The notes below the pieces were generated by a model, which searched no databases, had not been told where the DNA came from, and saw only the letters and a program-made list of their open reading frames with translations. 64,000 bases of DNA from Bacillota bacterium. Lineage in GTDB: Bacteria; Bacillota; Clostridia; Christensenellales; JAEXRW01. Positions 59,561 through 64,000 of the stretch are shown here, in pieces. Both the position numbers and the translations under genes were made by a program. How positions within the stretch are numbered: position 1 is the stretch's first letter; each line of letters opens with the position of its first letter. The stretch covers positions 62,001 through 126,000 of the forward strand of contig JAEXRW010000041.1 in the NCBI GenBank assembly GCA_023454175.1, read 5' to 3'.

Positions 59561-60682
59561 GCTCTTTTTGATCTTCCGACTTTTGGTTAATTTCACCGAT
59601 TTGTATTCGCACAGTTCGTGGCAGCACATGCACGTGATGCACTTTTCATAGTCGATAGCCTTTGTGACCTTATCAATGGCTTCCACCGGGCAGCTGACCA
59701 CGCACATGTTGCACGCCCTGCACGTGTCCATGTTGATCTCGGGCACCGTCTTGTTGTACGCCAGGTAAGCGCTCTGCAGCCCTCCGAGCCGGCTGGCCAG
59801 CCCCGTCACAAAAGGCAGCTTCCATCCCGGCAGGTGCGGCGCTTTACTGTAGTCCCCCATGATCTGGATGTTCTCCGCTTTCCATTCGCCCAATTCCCGC
59901 TCGATGGATGCGTTGTATGCACAGAGCCGGGAGATGTCCCTCCCCGTCATTCGGATGGCCACCGCGTCCACCGCCAGCCAGTCTGTGCCGATCAATAGCT
60001 TCTTCGCTTCGTACTTTTCCCCGTCCGTCGGCCCGGCCTTGTGCATCGCGGTCACGGCGTCCATGATCACCAGGTCGTTTCGCACCGCCTCGTGGATGTC
60101 CGCCAGTACCGTCCCCATCTTCTCCGCCGTTGGGAAGTACCGGTGGTACTCGGCCTTTTTCAGCCCCGGCACGCATCCGAAATAGTTCTTCAGCGCCGCC
60201 GTCATCCCCGTGAGCATGTGCGTTTTCAGTTTGGGCATGTTGATGATGTAGTCCGCCTCCAGCGCGGGTCTTGCGATGGGCATGTCCTCCCCCGATGCGG
60301 TGCGGATGATGGACGGGCCGAATTTATCGAAATTGAGGACGGTGGCGCCTTCCTCTTGGCCCATCCGGTTGTACCCCGTCGCATTTAATGCCCGCTCGGT
60401 GTTCAGGTGCCCCATGATGGCCCCGCCCGCGCTGTCCCCCACCCACACTTCGCAGTATTGAGCTTTCACCATCCGTATCACCGCGCGCAGCAGCGCCGTG
60501 TGCGTCGTCACCGCGGCTTCGTCCGGGTGCGCGCCCAGCATGTTGGGCTTCAGCAGCACCTTCATCCCGGGTCGCAGGCCTAAGTAGCCCCATCCCCCCA
60601 GCGCCTCGATGCCTTTGCTGACCTTTTCCGTCAGCAGGTTTATATCGTAACTGCCGCACTCCATCACGGCTACTTTTGCCAT
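59558..60682 (-). CDS. DUF362 protein with C-terminal ferredoxin
   Basis: This encodes 374 residues; the ATG at 60682 follows AGAAGGCATCATA. Residues about 1-290 are a DUF362 domain (MECGSYDINLLTEKVSKGIEALGGW, KVLLKPNMLGAHPDEAAVTTH, NMPKLKTHMLTGMTAALKNYFGCVPG), and residues about 305-365 carry two [4Fe-4S] motifs (CRACNMCVVSCP and CITCMCCHELCEY). The fused ferredoxin suggests an electron-transfer or redox-driven role. The DUF362 activity itself is unknown. It belongs to the redox group upstream (YmaF, flavoprotein, NapH-like). A short tail and stop come from a partial heptamer repeat. Confidence 0.88.
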   Translation of the reverse strand: MAKVAVMECGSYDINLLTEKVSKGIEALGGWGYLGLRPGMKVLLKPNMLGAHPDEAAVTTHTALLRAVIRMVKAQYCEVWVGDSAGGAIMGHLNTERALNATGYNRMGQEEGATVLNFDKFGPSIIRTASGEDMPIARPALEADYIINMPKLKTHMLTGMTAALKNYFGCVPGLKKAEYHRYFPTAEKMGTVLADIHEAVRNDLVIMDAVTAMHKAGPTDGEKYEAKKLLIGTDWLAVDAVAIRMTGRDISRLCAYNASIERELGEWKAENIQIMGDYSKAPHLPGWKLPFVTGLASRLGGLQSAYLAYNKTVPEINMDTCRACNMCVVSCPVEAIDKVTKAIDYEKCITCMCCHELCEYKSVKLTKSRKIKKS

Positions 60683-60795
60683 TATGATGCCTTCTCTCAT
60701 TCCCGATGCGCATGATCCGGTTTTGTGGTTATTCTACCATATCCGCTCCGTTTTCAATATCCGGGGGCATAAAAGAAATGCAAAACTGCCGTTAT

Positions 60796-61368
60796 CTACC
60801 CCTGCAGCGGGTACAGGATGGTGTATTTCAGCCCGTTGTTGTACCACAGCCGGTACTGTTTGCCGTGTACCGCGTCCAGCCCCTTGCTGTTGGTGTCAAA
60901 AAAGTACAGGAAATAGGCCTCCGTATTCTCCTGCAGCGCCTTTGCCGATGTTGTCATGTCGTCCAGCCCCGTCAGCGAGGTGATGTCGGTGTACAGGTTC
61001 TTATCCAGCGTTCGGATGCAGGAAATAGCGGTGCTTTTCATTTCCAGCAGCGTATCGCCGTTGATGCCTTCCGGCCTGATGAATAGCTGGATGGATGCCA
61101 CGTTGCCCTTCCCCGTCACCGCGATGTAATACTCCGTCCCCTGTGGCAGCGTGACCAGGAGGTGACCGCTGTCCTCGCCGTCGTTCTTTATGTAATCGTC
61201 CAAACTGATGGCGCCCGCCCCGTTTTCAGCAGCGAAATGGTTGTAGCCCTGGACATACTTTTCCAGGGAAATCCCCATGTCCTCCTGCGTGCTACACCCC
61301 GTCAGGATGAGTAAGCAAAATATAATTGCCGTCAGGCTTGCCGCCACGCGTGCCTCACGTTTCGCCAT
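60796..61368 (-). CDS. lipoprotein, unknown function
   Basis: This encodes 190 residues; the ATG at 61368 follows GAAGGAGGGTGCGT. Residues 1-25 are a signal with lipobox LILTGC. The mature body starts MGISLEKYVQGYNHFAAENG and alternates strands and helices (GTEYYIAVTGKGNVASIQLFI, LYFFDTNSKGLDAVHGKQYRLWYNNGLKYTILYP). No family is recognised. It lies upstream of the DUF362 gene on the same strand (113 bp apart) but seems independent. Confidence 0.75.
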   Translation of the reverse strand: MAKREARVAASLTAIIFCLLILTGCSTQEDMGISLEKYVQGYNHFAAENGAGAISLDDYIKNDGEDSGHLLVTLPQGTEYYIAVTGKGNVASIQLFIRPEGINGDTLLEMKSTAISCIRTLDKNLYTDITSLTGLDDMTTSAKALQENTEAYFLYFFDTNSKGLDAVHGKQYRLWYNNGLKYTILYPLQG

Positions 61369-61516
61369 ACGCACCCTCCTTCAGCCGGGCTTCCCCCGTT
61401 CAGTTACATTATATATGCCGTACGTTTCACTTCATATATGCTTTATCACATATTTCCTGCATGCGTTTATCCAGCAAAGAAAAAAGTCATGACATCAGTA
61501 CACAAAATTCTAATCT

Positions 61517-61549
61517 GTCCATTCTGGCGGCGTGTACGTCAGAATGGAC
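61517..61549. repeat. inverted repeat GTCCATTCTG
   Basis: GTCCATTCTG and CAGAATGGAC pair perfectly around a 13-nt GC-rich loop. Confidence 0.7.
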
Positions 61550-61555
61550 TCCTTG

Positions 61556-61586
61556 CACACAGGTTTGTGGTGAACAAACCTGTGTG
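61556..61586. repeat. inverted repeat CACACAGGTTTGT
   Basis: CACACAGGTTTGT and ACAAACCTGTGTG pair over 13 bp around GGTGA. There is no T tract on either side, so it is not a usual terminator. Confidence 0.75.
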
Positions 61587-61623
61587 GAGAAACCCAGGTA
61601 AGTGGCTGAAAGCCGCTTGCCGA

Positions 61624-61649
61624 TAAAAAAAGAAGCCCGCAGGCTTCCT
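61624..61649 (-). terminator. terminator of the YdbC-family gene
   Basis: On the minus strand GAAGCC-TGCG-GGCTTC is followed by TTTTTTTA, 26 bp after the stop codon. Confidence 0.8.
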
Positions 61650-61674
61650 TCTGATTCCGTATAGTTTGGGTGTT

Positions 61675-61896
61675 TTAGATGACGATGCCTTCCACCAGTT
61701 CCTTCAGCACCGCCATTTCCTCCCGCGAAAGTGTGATCCCCTTGCCCATCCGTTCCCCGTCGGGCGACCACTCGCGCAGGTCATACTTGGGCGGCCTGTC
61801 GTTCCAGCTCACCAGGTTCAGTTCCTTCCGCCATCCGCCCGGCGCTTCCGAGAGTATACCGAGCTTTTCTACGATCTCATACTTGATCTCCGCCAT
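61675..61896 (-). CDS. YdbC/PC4-family single-strand nucleic-acid binding protein
   Basis: This encodes 73 residues; the ATG at 61896 follows GGAGGAAAAGGGAT. It fits the YdbC family, small PC4-like proteins of Firmicutes. There is a beta-sheet pattern (IKYEIVEKLGILSEAPGGWRKELNLVSWNDRPPKYDLREWSPDGERMGKGITLSREEMAVLKELV) with a closing helix. Lactococcus YdbC is a structural relative of the PC4 coactivator that binds single-stranded DNA; the biological role in this organism is unknown. It has a strong terminator and stands alone. Confidence 0.85.
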   Translation of the reverse strand: MAEIKYEIVEKLGILSEAPGGWRKELNLVSWNDRPPKYDLREWSPDGERMGKGITLSREEMAVLKELVEGIVI

Positions 61897-61944
61897 ATCC
61901 CTTTTCCTCCCGCTCTATCATTCTCATTGGTGCTTCCATTGTAT

Positions 61945-62012
61945 GGTACCATTGTACATTGTCCATATGCGATTGTAAATTATGCAAATAGGTGTTTTTT
62001 TTCACCTGTTGC
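61945..62012 (-). repeat. degenerate heptamer stretch after the zinc-ribbon gene
   Basis: attgtac, attgtcc, atatgcg, attgtaa, attatgc, read on the + strand, keep the 7-bp period loosely. They lie directly after the stop codon of the 62013-62795 gene. Confidence 0.45.
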
Positions 62013-62795
62013 CTACCAGTCCTGCTCGTCCTTCCGGCGGAAAAGCCCCCGCTTCTTTTTGCGTTCCTCTCCCATTTCATGATCATCTTTGGAAGGCTTG
62101 TTGTCCGCCTGAAACGCTTCGGGCGTGTCGGAGGCGTTCTGCTTCTCAGGCTGCTGCGTTATTTCCACCTGGATCCCGTCACCCTCCCATTCATCTTCCT
62201 TCGGCCCCCTGGGGAATATCTTTTCCAATATGTTGTCGTAGGAATAAAACAGGCTGTCGGTTTCCGCATATTCTTCGTTGGCGCCTGCTTCGCTCTCCAG
62301 CATCTCGCTCAAAGGCTCGGTCGCGTCCAGCGCTTCCTCGAGATGTTCCGAATCCACGAATATCCCCTTGCCGTCCACGGTATAGGGGATACCCGCCTGC
62401 TCCAGCGCCTCCGTGATCTTTGGGATGTCCTTCTCCCGTTTTGCGATCCCCATCACGATCTGCCCGTCCCCTTCATATCCGGGGATATCTCCTTCCGGGC
62501 TGGCAGCCTCCTCCCCGGCGTCTTCCCCCTCCAGCAGCCTCTTTGCCTTTTTCACCTGGGACGGGGTCACATAGACCGTTCCCACTTCGATGCGAAAGGG
62601 TATCCCGTATCCTTCCAGCGTCGCGATTACGCCTTTTACCGTCCGGTAATCCTGTATCTCATAAACCGGTTCGCTCGCCTGTGCGGTCTCGTACTGCCGC
62701 ACTTCTTCAAATGTATCCACCAGTTCCACACCGCACGTGGCGCATCTGGAGAATCCTTCCCGGTATTCCGATTTGCATTTGGGGCACCATGGCAT
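62013..62795 (-). CDS. zinc-ribbon protein with DUF2007-like repeats
   Basis: This encodes 260 residues; the ATG at 62795 follows AAAAGGAAGTTGATACT. Residues 1-23 are a zinc ribbon (MPWCPKCKSEYREGFSRCATCG). Residues about 40-95 and 110-160 look like two DUF2007-type signal-protein domains (DYRTVKGVIATLEGYGIPFRIEVGTVYVTPSQVKKAKRLL and DIPKITEALEQAGIPYTVDGKGIFVDSEHLEEAL). An acidic linker and a basic C-terminus (RKKKRGLFRRKDE) follow. It is a paralog of the next two genes. The role of such proteins is unknown. Confidence 0.75.
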   Translation of the reverse strand: MPWCPKCKSEYREGFSRCATCGVELVDTFEEVRQYETAQASEPVYEIQDYRTVKGVIATLEGYGIPFRIEVGTVYVTPSQVKKAKRLLEGEDAGEEAASPEGDIPGYEGDGQIVMGIAKREKDIPKITEALEQAGIPYTVDGKGIFVDSEHLEEALDATEPLSEMLESEAGANEEYAETDSLFYSYDNILEKIFPRGPKEDEWEGDGIQVEITQQPEKQNASDTPEAFQADNKPSKDDHEMGEERKKKRGLFRRKDEQDW

Positions 62796-62846
62796 AGTAT
62801 CAACTTCCTTTTAATTGATCTTATTGGATAAGCCGGATTTCCTTGC

Positions 62847-63350
62847 TTACGTTAATCGTACGCCAAGAAGCCATAGCAGCACAACGATGATTCCTGGTAC
62901 CACACCCGAAAGGATGTACACCGCTGCGATCCACCTTGCTGCTTTTCTTCTCTGGGGTTCCGCTGTTTCTCTGCCCACCGCCAAAGATCCCTGCGGTTCG
63001 ATATGGTGCAGTTCGTCTGTGAAGATCGCGACGGTGTTTTTTGCCTTGTCCAGCAGTGCTGTTGGCACATAGAGGTCCGCCCCCAGCCAGCTGACGCCCA
63101 TGTACGCTTCCAGGATTTCGCCGGCTCCCCGCCTTTTGCAGATGCAGGGGATGTCTGCATCCTTCAATGCTTCCTCCATCATCTGGATGGTAAAGGCATC
63201 ATTTGACCCCGCGAGGAATACTTCAGATCCGGCGTCTGCGGTTGGAGATGCCTTTCGGGCCTCGGGCATATCCTCCAGTGCGCCCCCGCAATCGGTGCAA
63301 CGTGAGAATCCTTCCCGATACTCCGTCTTGCATTTTGGGCACCAAGGCAT
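62847..63350 (-). CDS. zinc-ribbon/DUF2007-like protein with membrane anchor
   Basis: This encodes 167 residues; the ATG at 63350 follows GAGGGGTTGATACTGC. The zinc ribbon MPWCPKCKTEYREGFSRCTDCG is almost identical to that of the 62013-62795 protein. A DUF2007-like domain follows (EVFLAGSNDAFTIQMMEEALKDADIPCICKRRGAG...LYVPTALLDKAKNTVAIF), then RRKAARWIAAVYILSGVVPGIIVVLLWLLGV as one membrane helix at the end. The anchor suggests membrane localisation. It is the middle member of three consecutive paralogs. Confidence 0.78.
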   Translation of the reverse strand: MPWCPKCKTEYREGFSRCTDCGGALEDMPEARKASPTADAGSEVFLAGSNDAFTIQMMEEALKDADIPCICKRRGAGEILEAYMGVSWLGADLYVPTALLDKAKNTVAIFTDELHHIEPQGSLAVGRETAEPQRRKAARWIAAVYILSGVVPGIIVVLLWLLGVRLT

Positions 63351-63549
63351 GCAGTATCAACCCCTCAGGAAATGTATCATCAATGGGACTTGTATGTATA
63401 ATTGGTGCATTTTGAATAGCGTATATTTCTGCTTCCCATGCTCAAACCTGATTCTTGTTGCAGGCATATTTCCCCTATCAGAGTCAATTCTTTAATTGAT
63501 TAGCCCCGCAGGGTTATATGATCCATGCCCGTCAGGGCATACCTGAATG

Positions 63550-63582
63550 TCAACTTTCAACTCTCAACTGTCAACTGCTATA
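63550..63582 (-). repeat. heptamer array over the stop of the partial DUF2007 gene
   Basis: caacttt, caactct, caactgt, caactgc. The TAG stop (63578-63580) follows the last unit. Confidence 0.65.
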
Positions 63583-64000
63583 TGACTCCCACGATCCCCA
63601 GTATGACGAGTGCCAGCACCGGCAGGCCGATGGCCAGCAGCAGGTACAGCAGCAGGATCCTGCCCGGCTTCTTCCTGGGTTTCTCGGGGACATACAGCGC
63701 ATTATCGTGCGCATCGTTCCCTTCTTCCTCGTGTACCTCGTCATTCTGGACGATCAGCACATCTTCCGGCAGGGCTTCGATGGCTTCCTGCGCGTCCTCC
63801 AGCCGCTCCTCGGGCACGAAGAAATCCGTCCCGTAGAGGTGCTTGCCGTCGTACGCGTCCACATATTCGATAGAGCCCAGGTTTTCGGCTGAGTAGGGGA
63901 TCCCGGCATTTTGCAGGGTCTCCTCCACTTCCGCGACTTTTTCCTGGTTGTATACCACCGCCAGATGGGTCATTTCGGTTTCCGGGTCTTCGCCTTCGCC
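63578..64000 (-). CDS. third DUF2007-like paralog with membrane helix, N-terminus cut
   Basis: The frame is open to base 64000 and the N-terminus (possibly a zinc ribbon) lies beyond the window. Visible residues show a DUF2007-type domain (HLAVVYNQEKVAEVEETLQNAGIPYSAENLGSIEYVDAYDGKHLYGTDFFVPEERLEDAQEAIEALPEDVLI), an acidic linker and a C-terminal membrane helix (ILLLYLLLAIGLPVLALVILGIVGVI). An internal ATG at 63973 has no good ribosome site, so the upstream part is likely real. It is the third in a row with the 62013 and 62847 genes. Confidence 0.7.
   Translation of the reverse strand, partial: GEGEDPETEMTHLAVVYNQEKVAEVEETLQNAGIPYSAENLGSIEYVDAYDGKHLYGTDFFVPEERLEDAQEAIEALPEDVLIVQNDEVHEEEGNDAHDNALYVPEKPRKKPGRILLLYLLLAIGLPVLALVILGIVGVI

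Larger units (their letters stand above)
61369..61674. other. intergenic region with two strong inverted repeats
   Basis: There is no convincing gene. Besides the terminator at 61624-61649, two long inverted repeats sit at 61517-61549 and 61556-61586; see the finding. The rest (61390-61490) is probably the promoter region of the 60796-61368 lipoprotein gene. Confidence 0.5.

Noticed and set aside
2031..63582. heptamer arrays as CRISPR
   Set aside because: The unit is only 7 bp with no spacers, and no cas genes are present.
1..64000. tRNA or rRNA genes
   Set aside because: I saw no clover-leaf pattern with a GTTCRA box and no rRNA-like sequence.

Overview
The window looks like a chromosome segment of an anaerobic Bacillota (Clostridia-type) bacterium of fairly high GC. 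The evidence is strong AGGAGG-type ribosome binding sites, many lipoproteins with an L-x-G/S-C lipobox, an NAD-linked trimeric [FeFe] hydrogenase operon, a corrinoid protein with its ASKHA activator and DUF1638 partner, a CD1871A-type CXXC peptide, YmaF, DUF975, PocR-AraC and a PAS-GGDEF-HD-GYP protein. I saw no rRNA, tRNA, CRISPR array, prophage or complete insertion sequence. The exact lineage cannot be fixed from this sequence.

Layout. 1-1.8 kb: two small exported proteins and an unknown protein. 2-7.5 kb: hydC-hydB-hydA, in which HydB is fused to a GltD/NfnB-like flavoprotein. 8-11.5 kb: a DUF421 membrane protein and a two-gene ABC exporter. 11.8-14.2 kb: an MntR-like regulator and an NRAMP transporter with a perfect palindrome in front of it. 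14.9-16.6 kb: a lipoprotein and a cytidylate-kinase-like fusion protein. 17-19.4 kb: a c-di-GMP enzyme with both synthase and hydrolase domains. 19.6-22.3 kb: a polar amino acid ABC importer. 22.6-25.4 kb: an unknown protein and MalQ. 25.4-28 kb: an AT-rich island (DUF4238 and DUF4062 proteins) beside a truncated lipoprotein gene. 28.3-32.5 kb: an Ldh-family dehydrogenase, a VOC protein, another AT-rich gene, a methyltransferase with a duplicated 3' end, and an ATC-hydrolase-like protein. 32.5-41.4 kb: a large zinc-ribbon protein, membrane proteins, glycerol kinase, a lipoprotein, an aldo/keto reductase and a cupin. 41.6-46.8 kb: a corrinoid-protein cluster (ASKHA activator, DUF4279, DUF1638, corrinoid protein, PocR-AraC regulator) with no methyltransferase in view. 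46.9-51.6 kb: small exported and membrane proteins, a C45-type amidohydrolase, a 42-residue Cys-rich peptide and a TetR operon. 51.8-55.6 kb: an MFS exporter, DUF975, an SDR and an Rrf2 regulator. 55.8-60.7 kb: a redox group (NapH-like 4Fe-4S membrane protein, CD1871A peptide, flavoprotein, YmaF, DUF362 ferredoxin). 60.8-64 kb: a lipoprotein, YdbC, and three consecutive DUF2007-like proteins (two with visible zinc ribbons), the last cut by the window edge.

The most unusual feature is a set of short repeats. About twenty arrays of a 7-bp unit (AAYTNTY on the + strand, with some variants) all point the same way. Most sit on or right beside the stop codon of a minus-strand gene, and several supply that gene's stop codon and last residues. 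Most are preceded on the + strand by a small hairpin. Two further dispersed hairpin families accompany them. At one site a repeat block lies between two copies of the 3' end of a methyltransferase gene, which suggests how such blocks may spread or be copied.

Functionally the window combines hydrogen/NAD(P)H redox chemistry, a methyl-corrinoid module, metal homeostasis, c-di-GMP signalling and nutrient uptake. Four AT-rich cargo genes are wedged tightly between GC-rich genes.
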